Under the pieces are notes generated by a model. It was not told the origin of the DNA and did not search any database. It worked only from the letters and a program-made list of their open reading frames with translations. Of a stretch of DNA of 64,000 bases, positions 11,809 through 23,400 are shown one piece after another. Source of the stretch: Chaetomium olivaceum. Its lineage: Eukaryota; Ascomycota; Sordariomycetes; Sordariales; Chaetomiaceae. Location of the stretch: contig JAYWVB010000055.1 in NCBI GenBank assembly GCA_039881045.1, positions 62,001-126,000 of the forward strand, given 5' to 3'. Position 1 is the first letter of the stretch, and every line of letters begins with the position of its first letter. The position numbers were made by a program, and so were the translations under genes.

Positions 11809-13618
11809 ATGTCGACCAAGCCCGATCCCCAAGAGGGGAGAAGGCCCTTCCCCTCTACCCGCCGCATGTACCGGTTCTGGATCAAACTGCCGGAACCGGC
11901 AACGAAGGACAAAAATCCCCTGCTAAGGTTCGGCATCATGGGAGCGGAACGGGCCGCGTAAGCGTTGTTCTACTCCTATTGACGGCTGAAACGCCGAGCT
12001 AACGTGTTGGTACAGGTATACGCTCTTGATCAAGCCGGCAGAGATACGCTCGGATGTCACCGTTCGGGCGGTTGCTTGCATTTACGAGCAAACGGCCGAA
12101 GAATTCCGCCGCAAAAACGGCATCCCCATAGCGTATACCAACTATGACAGTATGGAGTTGCGACTCCTGAGCCACCAGCCCCGACCAACTAGCGGGCAGC
12201 TAACACATGCAGGCATCATCAAAGACCGGCAGATCAACGCAGTCTTCATCTGTCTCCCCAGCGCCATGCGCTACGAGTGGGCCTACAAGGCTCTCGAAAG
12301 TGGTAAACACGTCATGCTCGACTCACCCGGCACGGGAAACCTCCGAGACATGGTCTTCCTCTACAAGGACTATTACCGTTTCTACCGCACCCTTACGCAG
12401 CCGCCCATTTTCCTCAAGGTCTCCCCTTACCGCTTCCACCCGAGTTGGCAGTTGTTCGAGAGCAAGCTCGACAGGGCCAAGATTGCAAAAGTCACCATCA
12501 ACATATTGCTCCCAACGACCTTCACGGAAGACAAGGAAGCCCGGTTCCGGTACGAGCACGCGGGCGGCGCCGGCATGGGCGTGATGTTCGCCATGTCGCT
12601 AATGCGCGACGTATTCAACTGCCACCCGACGGCGTGCATACGCAGCGAGATCGGCAACGTGGGCTGGCCCTAGGACGGGTACACGCACTACGACGTCGTC
12701 TGGCGGTTCGCGGCCGGCGCCATCGGCGAGATGCGCGGCCGGGCCCGGCTGGAGCGGTCGGGTGGCCTCCAGCGAGCCTCGCTCGCCGCCGGCGTCACCA
12801 TCGACGTGTTGCACCGGTCCTACGACCCCAACCCGCCCTTCCGCCAGCAAATCATCGAGGAACGCACAGTCACCCTGCGCTACTCCCGCGGCCCCCCCTC
12901 CCACCACACCATCCGCGTCCGCACCGACCGTGAACACAAGTCCACCCTCAACAACTACACCATCAAACGCACCACCACCACCCAACGCTTCCAAGCCTAC
13001 GAACCCCCGCGCCCCAACCCCAACAATCCCCCTCCACCCTCACCACCCCGACCAACATCCCCAACAACATCCCCACCAACAACATCCCCACCAACAACAT
13101 CACAAAAAACACCACCAGACGCAACAGCAGGCGAAGCAACCCCAGACCCAATCCCCAACCCCCGCCACGAACCCAAAGCCGAGTGGACGGCGCCCATGTA
13201 CCAGCTCGACGCGTTCGCGCGGTGCGTGCGCAATCCGCCGCCCGGCCCCGTGCCGGAGCACGAGCGGCCGTGGGTGTCGGTCTCGGATGCCACGGGCCTG
13301 GTCAAGATGATGGAAGATGCATTTTGGGGGGCGGGGATTGTGCCGGAGCCGCCGGGGGACTTTTGGCCTCCTTTTTCGGGGGAGCGTGGTGGTGAGGGTG
13401 ATGGTGGTGGTGGTGGTGGTTGTGGTGGTGGTGGTTGTGGTGGTGGTGGTGGTGGTGGTGGTGGTGGTGGTGGTGGTGGTGGTTGTGGTGGTGGTGGTGG
13501 TGGTTTTAAGGGGGAGGGGGAAGGACGTGAGCGCAGGGCGGGCGGGAGGGATTGGGCGGGGATTGGAAGAAGTATAGGGATGGGACGGGGAATGGAGGTG
13601 GGGCGAGGAATTGGATGA
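11809..13618 (+). pseudogene. Gfo/Idh/MocA-family oxidoreductase with a nonsense codon and a lost catalytic motif
   Basis: Exons are 11809-11957, 12016-12149 and 12213-13618. Intron 2 (63 nt) has a CTAAC branch site, and its removal gives YDSIIKDRQINAVFICLPSAM. The N-terminal Rossmann strand reads LRFGIMGAERAAYT in place of a GxGxxG loop. The usual EKP motif, whose lysine is catalytic, is replaced by LDSPGTG (after ALESGKHVM). A TAG codon at 12671-12673 stops the frame in GNVGWP-stop-DGYTHYDVVWRF; the same frame then continues with the C-terminal sheet domain (AAGAIGEMRGRARLER..., YQLDAFARCV, WVSVSDATGLVKMMEDAFWGAG). The inserts after residue 380 are Pro/Thr repeats. After DFWPPF the frame enters a GGT microsatellite and ends at 13618. 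A single CAG-to-TAG change explains the stop. No substrate can be named. It could instead be a degenerate paralogue kept as a truncated ~249-residue protein. Confidence 0.7.
13390..13505. repeat. GGT/TGG trinucleotide microsatellite
   Basis: A nearly pure (GGT)n tract with a few TGT interruptions extends the C-terminal frame of the Gfo-like gene as a poly-Gly/Cys tail. Because the unit is three bases, the frame stays open. The tract is likely to vary in length between strains. Confidence 0.9.
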
Positions 13619-13669
13619 GGGCGAGGGCGAGGGCTATGGCGAGGGCGAGGGCTAGGGAGTTGGCTGGGG

Positions 13670-14032
13670 ATGAGGCTGGGACTGGGGGTGGGAATGGGAA
13701 TGGGACTGGGACTGGGACTGGGACTGGGACTGGGACTGGGACGACTGGGACTGGGACTGGGACTGGGACTGGGACTGGGACTGGGACTGGGACTGGGACT
13801 GGGGCTGGGACTGGGACTGGGACTGGGACGGGGACTGGGACTGGGGCTGGGACTGGGACTGGGACTGGGACTGGGACTGGGACTGGGGCTGGAGTTGGAG
13901 CTGGAGCTGGAGCTGGAGCTGGAGCTGGAGCTGGAGCTGGAGCTGGAGCTGGAGCTGGAGCTGGAGCTGGAGCTGGAGCTGGAGTTGGAGCTGGAGCTGG
14001 AGCTGGAGCTGGAGCTGGAGCTGGAGCTGAGG
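13670..14032. repeat. Two adjoining hexanucleotide arrays, (GGGACT)n then (GGAGCT)n
   Basis: From about 13680 to 13885 the unit is GGGACT with occasional variants (GGGGCT, GGGACG). From about 13887 to 14030 it is GGAGCT, with a few GGAGTT units. The two units differ by small changes, so the second may derive from the first. The six-base unit keeps several frames open on both strands (Gly-Thr, Leu-Gly, Gly-Ala, Leu-Glu; Ala-Pro and Val-Pro on the complement). The long frames here are therefore expected from periodicity and are not evidence of a gene. Confidence 0.93.
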
Positions 14033-14149
14033 ATGGAAATGGGAGGGAGAAGGGGCTATCTGTTGTGGCTGGGACTGGGCGGGATGAGGGCTGTCTGTTG
14101 TGGCTGAGGAGGAGGAGGGATCGGCTCGGGGGGTCAGTTCGAGGGGGGA

Positions 14150-14262
14150 GAATTCGAGGCAGGCACATATTTCGAGACAGGCACAGATTTTGAGGCACGC
14201 ACAGACTTTGAGGCACGCACAGATTGTGAAGCAGGCACAGATTTCGAGGCAGGCACAGAGTT
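14150..14262. repeat. Imperfect 18-bp tandem repeat
   Basis: About six units resemble ttcgaggcaggcacagat (variants tttgaggcacgcacagac, tgtgaagcaggcacagat). They read as RQAQIS/RHAQTL on the plus strand and as LCLPRN/LCVPQS on the minus strand. The array directly follows the hexanucleotide arrays and belongs to the same low-complexity block. Confidence 0.8.
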
Positions 14263-14323
14263 CGTCTCAGGGGCAGGCCCAGAGTTCGGCGGCGCGGGGG
14301 GGAGTTTACTCCAGAGACAGAGG

Positions 14324-15013
14324 TTGGGTCAGGGGCAGAGCTTATTCCAGGCGCAGCCGCGGAGCCCGTCCCTAGTACCGCCGCCACTTTTTCTAAAGAG
14401 GCCGCATTTGAATCCAAGGCGGGATTCGACCATGACGCCTGTGGTTGTGGGCGGGCCTTCTCGGGGGGGAAGCACCTCACAGGCGCAAGGCTCATCGGAG
14501 GTGCGGGGCCCGGGACGGGCGCGGAGTTTGTCTCAGCCGGAGAGCCAGTCTCGGGCGCAAACCTTGTCGCAGGCGCGGGGTCCAGGACGGGCGCGGAGCT
14601 CGTCTGAGCCGCAGCCGCAGCGTTCGCCCCTAGTGCCACCGCCGCGTTGGTCCGAGAGGCCGGGTTTGGATCTGAGGCGGGATTTAGCCATGACGCCGGT
14701 GGTGGTGGACGGGCCCTCTAAGGGGGCAAGCTCATCTCAGACGCAGAGCTCGTCCCAGCCGCAGCATTCGACGCCGCCGCAGTCACGGAGCTTGCGCCGG
14801 GCGTACCCGCGGGTTTTGGACCGGAGGCAACTTTCGGCTTCCGGGAATAGTTTCACCATGATTGCGGCGATGCGGCAGTCGCAGATTCCGGCTCCCTTGG
14901 ATCCGGTACTGGCCGAGACTCACGCGCGAGGTCATATTTGGGTGCAACGGCCGGCGCCGGGGCCGGACCCAACTCGTGAGGAAAGGATTTTTTACGGTCC
15001 TGGCTCGGCTTAA
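14324..15013 (+). other. Low-complexity open frame with two diverged ~258-bp repeats; doubtful gene
   Basis: A 229-codon plus-strand frame rich in Ser, Gln, Arg and Pro. It contains two similar segments starting at VPPP, followed by RP-L--RRD--MTPVVV-GPS-G (DNA units near 14432 and 14690, 258 bp apart). The last ~60 codons (MIAAMRQSQIPAPLDPV..., HIWVQRPAPG) look somewhat more protein-like. The complementary strand is also open over much of 13506-14639 with an Ala/Pro-rich frame, so the coding strand cannot be decided. No family was recognised. It may be noncoding repeat sequence, or the repeat-rich end of a gene now broken. Confidence 0.2.
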
Positions 15014-15943
15014 CGTCGAGGATGAGCATTTTTGGAATAATGTCTGGGGGGTTGTGGTGCAAATCGTGTTAAGTAGTTCATGAGCACAAGAACAGGCTTC
15101 ACCTGCTGGTCAGCCCGGTGGTTCGAGCCCTTTGAAGGAGCGAGGTCTGGGAGATGGACGTGCCGAGAGTGCTATGCGTTGAGATGTAAGAATCTCTTCC
15201 GATATGGTGTCTGGTCAAGCTTGATAAACCAACCAAACCAGCAAACCCGCATCGTAGGATATGTGGGATAGGGGTATTGTTCTGGGTTATAATGCGTATA
15301 GTCAGGAAACAGGCCGCCGTCGTGTGAGGAAGCCAGCGAGTCGAAGACGACATTTCAGCGACTACTATAATATTAGTACATTAGCAAAGTCATACCAGTG
15401 TATTTCTACTATTGTAGTGACCGATGTTTACTGTTGTGGCCAAAGGGGGTGGGCAGCAGTGATACCAAAAAACTTCACCTAAGTTGAGACCCCTGACACC
15501 ACAGCCTAGTTCTACCTCTTGCTTTCTAACACCTGCGTTAATATCTTCCCAGCTTGACAGGACGAGCTTCATTTTGTGTTCACGAGATCAAATATTGGAG
15601 TTGAACCACGGGCTGCGCAGTTGCAAGCTCGACTCCAAACTTGAAACGTCACGGAGCTTGGCTGTGGTTTTTGCCGTCTCCAAGCCGGGTAATTGATCGG
15701 TTGAGGCCACTTGTTGTTCACAGCCCGGAACATTTCCGCATAGGATTTCGCAAAGGTGGTTTGAATTGATGAGAGCTTGGTAACTTAAATTTCCTTTCTA
15801 GACGTTCCTTTGTGGTACCTCCTCTAGCCCCTGATCCAGGCGAGCACCTCGCCAACAACAAACACTACTCACCCCTAACCCAATACGCCTACACAACCCC
15901 CTCTGCCACTCAACCACAGGGCCAAACCGAACCAAACCAAACC
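15014..15943. other. Intergenic region before the MFS transporter
   Basis: About 930 bp without a recognised gene; probably promoter of the downstream transporter. The stretch 15280-15420 is AT-richer. A B-box-like sequence (ggttcgagccc, 15119-15129) has no cloverleaf around it. Confidence 0.4.
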
Positions 15944-17485
15944 ATGGAAATCTACACCCTCAACCTCACCGTCCTCCTCACCCTCTGCCTAACCCTCTTC
16001 CTCCTCCAACACAAACGCCAACCTCACCCCCGTCCCACAACCACAACCACAACCACAACCACCACCACCACCCCAACCCCCCAAAACAAACCCCCCAAAG
16101 ACAAACCCCCTCAAAGAAAAGGAAATCGCCACATCCCCTTCCTCCTCGCCTACACCCTCTCCACAGCCGCCGACTGGCTCCAAGGCCCGCACCTGCACCC
16201 GCTGTACACCACCACGCACGCCCTCGCCCCCCACGCCATCTCCTTGCTCTTCGCCACCGGCTTTGCCGCCGCCGCCGTGTCCGGCCTGGCCGTGGGCGCG
16301 TGGGCAGACGCGCGGGGCCGCAAAAGGGCGTGCTTGGTGTTCTGTGCGGTGTATGCCGCGAGTTGCGCGCTTACGGTTACTACTGCGACTACGACTGGTG
16401 GTGGTGCTGCTGCTGGTGGTGGTGTTAGAGGGGTAGGGGTAGGGGGGATGTACGGGATGGGGATGGGGATGGTTGGGTTGGTGGTGGGGAGGGTGTTGGG
16501 CGGGGGGGGGACGGGGTTGTTGTTTGTGGGGTTTGAGAGTTGGGTTGTGGGGGATTTGAAGAAGAAGAGGCAGCAGCAGGAAAGGGGGGACGGGGAGTTG
16601 GGGTGGGTGATGGGGGCGATGAGCGGGTTGAATAGTGCTGCGGCGATCGTGTCGGGCGTGGGCAGCGAGTGGGTGGTGGTGAGGGCTGGGTCGAGGAAGG
16701 CGCCGTTTGTGCTGGCAGTTTGGGGTGTTGGCGGTGGCGGCGGGGGTGATTTGGTGGTTTTGGGTGAGTTGTTTCTTTTTTGATTTGTTTGTTTTTGCCC
16801 CCTTTTCTGGTGGATATCACGTTGGTGATGATGGTGGACGGAGGGAGGCTGACGAGAGCATCAGGACGAGAACTACGGCGAGGCGGCTGAGATGAAGGAC
16901 GAAAAGGGGGAACCGAAGAGCAGAGCCTGGTCAGTGCTGTCTAACCCACAGGTTCTCGCACTCGGCGCCGCTTCAACCATCTTCGAAGGGTCCATGTACC
17001 TCTTCGTCTTCTTTTGGGCGCCCGTTCTGAGGTCGGTCCAGTCCTCGCCGGGCGATCTCTCGTACGGGCTCATCTTTGCGAGCTTCATGGCTGCAACGCT
17101 GGCATCGTCCCTGGCCTTCAACGCCATCACGGAGCGGCGGCTAATGCGCCATACGACCCTGCTCGTGGCCATTTTGGGGGTGTCGGCAGCCTGCTTCTTT
17201 TTGTCGGCGACCCCCAAGTCGGAGCAGTCTGCCTTCTGGGTGTTCTGCCTGTTCGAGGCGGCCGTGGGGATGTACTGGCCGTGTATGGGGTACCTGAAGG
17301 GGCGCCTCGTGGAGGACGGGGTCCGCGCGCAAGTTTACGGCATTCTGAGGATCCCCCTCAACATCTTCGTCGTGGTCTCCTTACTGTTTACCGGGGATGG
17401 AGACTCCTACGGGAGTGTATTTTCGGTTTGCTCCACATTGTTGCTGGCCTCTTCTGGAGCGCTGTGGGCGGTAATGGCGGCTTAG
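15944..17485 (+). CDS. MFSD5-like molybdate/anion transporter of the major facilitator superfamily, one frameshift
   Basis: Exon 1 is 15944-16763 and exon 2 is 16865-17485, with a 101-nt GTGAGT..CAG intron. The first methionine (MEIYTLNLTVLLTL...) starts a membrane segment. Family blocks follow in order: TAADWLQGPHLHPLY, LFATGFAAAAVSGLAVGAWADARGRKRACLVFC (MFS motif A), the Gly-rich FESWVV region, AMSGLNSAAAIVSG, KAPFVLAV, and in exon 2 ASTIFEGSMYLFVFFWAPVL and YWPCMGYLKGRLVEDGVRAQVYG. These fit the molybdate-anion transporter family (PF05631), which imports molybdate for molybdenum cofactor. The frame changes near 16718 (run cagtttgggg): removing one T restores VLAV-GVLAVAAGVIWWFW. A (ACA/ACC)n tract encodes a poly-Thr stretch in the first cytosolic loop, and a Gly/Met repeat follows TM4. 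About 480 residues with the frame restored. The frameshift is probably a sequence error. Confidence 0.84.
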
Positions 17486-20400
17486 ACTTCATACACAGTG
17501 AACAATGTTGAGGGGTGAGGTCGCAACACGAGGACACACAAAAACAAACTTGCAGTCAAACTTGGTCACACATGCGAGGCCGCATTACCCGTCACACTCG
17601 GCATTTCCCATCGTAACCAACCGCAGTCACCATCACAGTCACCTCGCAGCGGCAGCCGTTCGCCGACCCTGTTTCTCGGCATGCAATGGTAAGCGGAGCT
17701 TGGGATTGGGACCTGCAGCTTACTCTGTACTGTGTGTATGTACTTCGCTGTGCGCCCACGCGGTTCGCAGCAAGAAGCAGCCGCGAATCCAACGCCGTGT
17801 TCACCGCCCACACGCAGCGCCTACCCGCAGCGCCCACCGGCAGCGCCCACACGCAGGCAGGCCCCCTGCCTGCCTAACCTTGTTAATGGGACACGGCAAA
17901 GGAGCGTGGGATTGGGGATTGGGGACACGGCGGTACGCGAAAAAAAAAAAGGGGGATGGGGGTCTCACCGGTCGACGGTACCCAGCTGCTGTGAATAGCC
18001 TCCTGCCTATCCTATTCGAAGCGAGCGAGCCAATTGACAGATTATAGTGGCAACCCCCTGCGGGATAGCAGAACCGTCCCAAGTTCAAGTATTTTTGGTC
18101 CGATTACGGCCTTGTCCTTGTCCACGAGACGTCATGACGTCTATTGCCCCTGAGAGGCCGTGGGGGGACGCTGTCGCGTTGATCATGGAATTGACCAATG
18201 ACTCGCCTTCTTTCCAAGCCTGATGAAAACGAGGCATCTCGTGCTCCGGGGCGGTCCGCAAATTCGCAAGGCCCAATTGTTTTTGTTTTCTTTCTTCAAG
18301 TGCAGCGACGCACACTCCGAAATCCGGCACCGGCCAGGTCAGCCTCAGCCGCCGCCGGGTCCGGGAAACCCCCACTCCAGGCTGCCGGGGCTTCCGGGGT
18401 GTTTGCCGAACGGCAGTCGGCGGTGGCCGGAACGGGTGTCGGATACCTGGGGCAAGTCCAACACCCCCTTGCCCGCCGGCACTCGAACCTTTTCACCAGA
18501 ACCACCTGGTTTGTGGAATTTCAGGACCCCCTGGGACTGGTCAGCGGGTGTGGCAGTCAATAACCTCGTTTAGCTTCTTTTAGCGGCCCTTCGGTGAGCA
18601 GTCTGGGAGCCAATCACCAACCAGGGGGATTCGAATCAAGCCCCTCCCCCGCTCATGGTGCATGCGCCTATGACAAAGGGGTTTCCGTTTCCGCCTAGCC
18701 CCCGTTTCGACCTTCTTGACGACGCATCCGAGGAGTTGCGTAGTTACTTGTGTATGTACGAAGTACAGTTCCGTCTTTTGACACAGCAGTCGGGCGGTTG
18801 TCTGCTGTTTGGCATGTCCTGCCCGAGAGTGGAGCTTCCCTGCCAACATGTCAGCTTCGCAGGACCCATGACAGCCTGCTTGCAGGTTCCCTTCGCAGCT
18901 GCATTTCTTGATCGGGCCGGTGTTGGGAAGCCAAGTCTTAGCGACGCGTCGGGCAAACGGTGTGCGGTATCTTGTTGGAATCGATAAAAGATCCTTCATC
19001 GCCGTCCCCCGTCCCCTCCCCCACCAGACTCCTCAGCTTTTGGTGAGAAATTGGGGGTCAGCGTGGCGGTGCATGGGTGTCGGTACAGTCGAGGACGGGG
19101 ATCACACACTGTAAGCCTTGTATCCGATCGCCTCCCGCCCTGCAGGTGCCGCTCCGCTGGGTGTCCGCTTGGTGTGTGGAGGCGTTCGCCGGTGAAGGGC
19201 CAAGGTGGTGTGTGGAACATCAGCTTTGGCCGTACAGCACGGCTCGTTACCAAACCCTTACATAACTCCGTCCACATCAAGTCTCGGGTCGAGCCCAAAC
19301 CTGACCAGTGTCGCGTGACCGATAACAACCACCAACCATTCCCACCTGAACCGAATATGAACGGAGGGAATGGCATTGGCCAATTGTGGAATCCGCAGTG
19401 GAAAGAAAAACATGTTTCGGATCAGCTTCACCATCAATGTCTACTATAAATCACAAGAGGAGTGGCCACCAAACTTTCCAGTTTTACTTCTTGACCACCA
19501 AATCATGGAAGTCACCCACAAGTGTCTGAAGGATAGTAAACCGACAGGACGCAAAACGAGTCGAACAGACTTCGCCTTGGGTGGCTCCCAGTCTCATGGG
19601 TGACGGATTCGACATGATGCCGTGTTCTGGCAGGTTCACAGTCAACGGCGGCCTCAAAAGTCCTTTGAGTGTAACGTCGGGCAACAGCGCGGCGAGTGTC
19701 GCGTGTCCCTTGGGGGTCTGTCGGATAACGTTTTGCGGGCGAGTCGAAGTCGAGCAACCAAAGGGGTTCGACGATCGGATGAGAGTAGCGGGCCGTCTGC
19801 ATGAAATACCCTTTCCGTTCGATCTCGCATCGGCCAAGGATTGAGATCGTAACGTCCACGCCCTTCTTGACCGTCCTGGCCACGTGGGTCTGCGTCTTTG
19901 CTGCGGAGAGGATGAAACTTGATGCCATCTCCCATCCCGCAGCCATCAAATGGACGCCCCTCTTGCCTCAGCCACATGGCGACCCTTTCGGACTCAAGGA
20001 CCTGCTCCCCGCGTGGACAAGAGCCAATGGGGGGGAGGGTCGCCTGGCGAAGCGAATGCGGCTTCATCTAACCCGGCGCTGGTCAGCGAGTAAGCCATCG
20101 CCATCCAGTGTTGTCTTCCCACAAGGTCCGCTCTTTGTGGCGTCTATCGATCTGGCTGGGTGCATGCCACTAAACAACCACCCTCAGCAGGGGCCATCCT
20201 CCTGGCTTGAAGAGATCGAACCAAACCTCCGGTATCTGCACGTCATCGCCGTTGACGTGTGACAACAGTTTCTTGGCCACCCATTTGGTTTTACTTGGCC
20301 TCCAGCTAGCGAGAAGCTTCATCTCGATGAGGTGGCCATCGTAGGGGGTGGTATGGGGGCTGACACCAGTGGCACTTGCACTGCATGTATCTGGACTAGA

Positions 20401-23400
20401 CTTGCCACCGTCCAGTCGACATGTTGCAGACGTCGAGTTCAGTTTTGTGAGTAGTTGTTACTTTAACCGTGATTTTTGAAAGACGAACGGATTGGACCAA
20501 GTGAGAAGGCGGTTGAACTGCCAATGACAGGAAAGTCAGACAAGTTTGAGATGAGACAACAGAAAAAAAAAGAAACAGCAGGGCTCAGGGTCTGTGATTT
20601 GACAAACATGCACTTCCATTTCCAGGTTGGAAGTTGATGTGGGCTCATTGATCGCCAATTGGTGGAATTCAGCAACGAAACGTTTTAACGTCGCGGAATC
20701 TGGACTGATAGCGAAACACGAAATGCGTCGTGGTCCGTGGAGAAGCTGGCAGCTGCCGAGGTAACCTGCTGGTAAACATTTCCGAACGGCGGTCTGAGAG
20801 GGCAGGCCACCATGTTTCCGCAAAAATCCAGAACCGAGAAGACCGTCCGATGGCTAGGTGTGCTAGTTAGGCTCGATGTTGATTGTGGGTATGAGTGGGT
20901 GTGAGTGGGTGTGAGTGGGTGGGCAGGTGGGCGTAAGTGCTTCTGAAATTGAAAAACGTGGGGGTCAATAAATGAATGGGATCGAGATGGGTTCGACTCA
21001 AAATCTTTGGTCATGTGTGCCGAAGTGGGTCCATTCCTGGTACGGTACACGAAAGGAAGGGACGATCAGCAACATGGACCAGACGAAAGGAAGGTGCAGT
21101 GGCCAACCATTTTTATTTTTTTATTTTTGAGAAGCACGTCCCTTCCGCGATAACCTGAACCGCACTTGTGCTCTACTTCTGCGTTAGTTACGTGTACCAG
21201 AAGATTCGGGGCTCTGTGTATATTAATTCCCAAAATAGGACTCGAGTCTAGGTTGACCGATGGCTGGAAGTTGCACCCGAGTCACACGATCTTTGATGTC
21301 AATCCGCATAATCCGCATGCTGACTTGAGAGGATCCCCGGGATCTGCAATGGACACAGTCAATGTCACAGTGTACCGTGTTCGCACTATTGAGATAAATT
21401 GCAAGACTCGTTTAGACAAAATGAAAGTTGAGTTTGCCTGTCCCGCAAGAAGCAGAGAGAAAAAGCATCAATTCTGGACTAAGTTGACTTTGTGGTAATC
21501 TATAGATTTAATTTAGTATAAGCCTTTTGTTTCAAGAAGTTTAGTTAGTCCAAAAAATAGAGAAGCCACACTGTCTTGGAGGGAACCGCAACCCCGGAAT
21601 CCCAGTTTCAGCCTTTCAGGCACAGTACCGCTGAAGAGCGGGATGGCGCACTGACCAGCGCTCTAATTCAAACGAACCGGGGAAAGAAAAGAGCGGGGGA
21701 AATTCCTCAACCCACACAAAAACCTGGGATTTCCAAATCAGGCCTCGAACCGGAGTCGACTCTCCACCATCAAAGTGGATCTCGCGATGTCTCGTTCGGC
21801 TCTTCTTTGCCCGCCCTGCTACCCCCTCGAGTCCACCTGCCACGAAGGATTTCCCCTCACTGAGCAATGCTACATTGCTACGTTTGTCCAATATCAGCCC
21901 GATCCCCGCTCCACCCAGACATGGCCAATTCGAGGAAATAGCAACATGGCACGAACAAGTCACCCTTGCATCAGAAACCAGGACTTGGAAGCAACGTCGG
22001 TCAGACAATTACATACGCAGGTGCACTCAAGCGGAAAGCCTTCATGTGGCTGAGTGGTCCGATGTCATGTCGAGACCGTGTCGAAACCGTGTCAGGTGCC
22101 CCTCAGCAACCCCTCACTGCCCCTCCATGCGCGTCGTCGCTCTCCAATCCCTAAAGCGGCCAGTCGCAGCAGATGTGATGCTCCGATGAAGGGACATTGG
22201 AGGCCGCCTTTCTCGCTGGAAAAGTGTGGAAAGTGTGGAAATTGTGGAAATTGTGCGAGATTGTTTGACCTCTCGTCGTTGGCAAAGAGCCCTTCGACGA
22301 CTCATTCGCGCCAATTGGCCCCTCCACTAGGTACCGCCAACGCTGGCCAGTCAAGCACCTGCGGCCCCTCACGCTACTGCCGTCCTTTCCGCACCTCCTC
22401 AACTACCGCCCTTCCCGTCATCTTGTCGTCAATAGGAGTACGGGGCGGGAGGGGGTGGGTGTTGTTGTTGTTGTTGTTGTTGTTGTCTTTGCTGCGGGCC
22501 AGACCTGAAGATGCTGGGCTGTCACGACCTCACAGGCCACTTGTTCGACCACCAGACGCCGCAGATGTTCTCGAGCATCGATCGACTTTCACGCTCTCAA
22601 CAATTGCAACGCAGTCCTGCTGACGAGTCTCGTTTTCTGTTCCTGGCGAACCAAACCCGTCAGCAGACCAGTATACCTGGTGCCCCTGCCAAAACTGTAC
22701 TACAGTATATTTGCCGAATCAGGTGTTCCGGTCTGCACGAGCCGATGGCCTGGCCACGGCATACACGCACGGTCTTATATCCGGTCCCAAGAGCGGTGGA
22801 CCCATGGCAACGGCTCCTGGATTACCGGGGAAGGAATCGGGCACTGACGACAGGCGACAGTTCAGCCGCTTCGGATCGACACCTTTTGTCCCATGTATGT
22901 ATGTAGGCGGGCGAGGCAGTGATGTAAGGGGGATGCCGGGATTAAACCAACGTCGGCCACTCGTCGACCAGGCGGTCGGCATGTCCGGGTCTCGGCGAAA
23001 CTGGGCAACATGTTAGAGATGCCAATGTTAGAGATGCCAAAGAGCCTGTCGTATGCTGAGGCTGCACATTCACACACGAGGCTACAACAGCACATCGATT
23101 GATAAACAGGGCCTTCTGAAAGCATCGCCACGACAGGGCTATGCCAACCGCGCGCTGCAAGAGCAAGGCTTCGCGAAATGCATCAAATTACAGATCTGTA
23201 CGCCTTGAGTTTGACAGGGTACGGTGGTGCCAGCCGTCCGTCTACCTCCAAGCCGTCTCGCGATGGCCTCAGCCTGTCCCGACTCCCGGCGACATACGTG
23301 GAGTTCAAGGAGCCTGCCACATGGGTATCAGGATAGCACCGACCGATGCGCCGAGGGGCAGCTGATCATGCAATGGTCATTAGCTCCTTGGTGTAAGCGC

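Noticed and set aside
12630..12673. Mini-intron that would remove the TAG of the Gfo-like gene
   Set aside because: The only GT..AG pairs here give introns of 15-40 nt without a branch site and would delete conserved residues.
13506..14639. 377-codon minus-strand Ala/Pro/Val frame
   Set aside because: Driven by hexanucleotide periodicity (AP and VP dipeptides); no signal peptide, motif or clear end of a gene.
15105..15135. tRNA-like B box (ggttcgagccc)
   Set aside because: No acceptor stem, D arm or anticodon stem could be built around it.
18601..18660. Another B-box-like stretch (ggattcgaatc)
   Set aside because: Palindromic short match only; no tRNA arms.
19801..20262. 153-codon plus frame
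   Set aside because: Overlaps equally long minus-strand frames (19512-20067) and shows no motif.
21740..21800. B-box-like sequence on the minus strand (ggttcgaggcc)
   Set aside because: No cloverleaf folds with it; the match is short and expected by chance.
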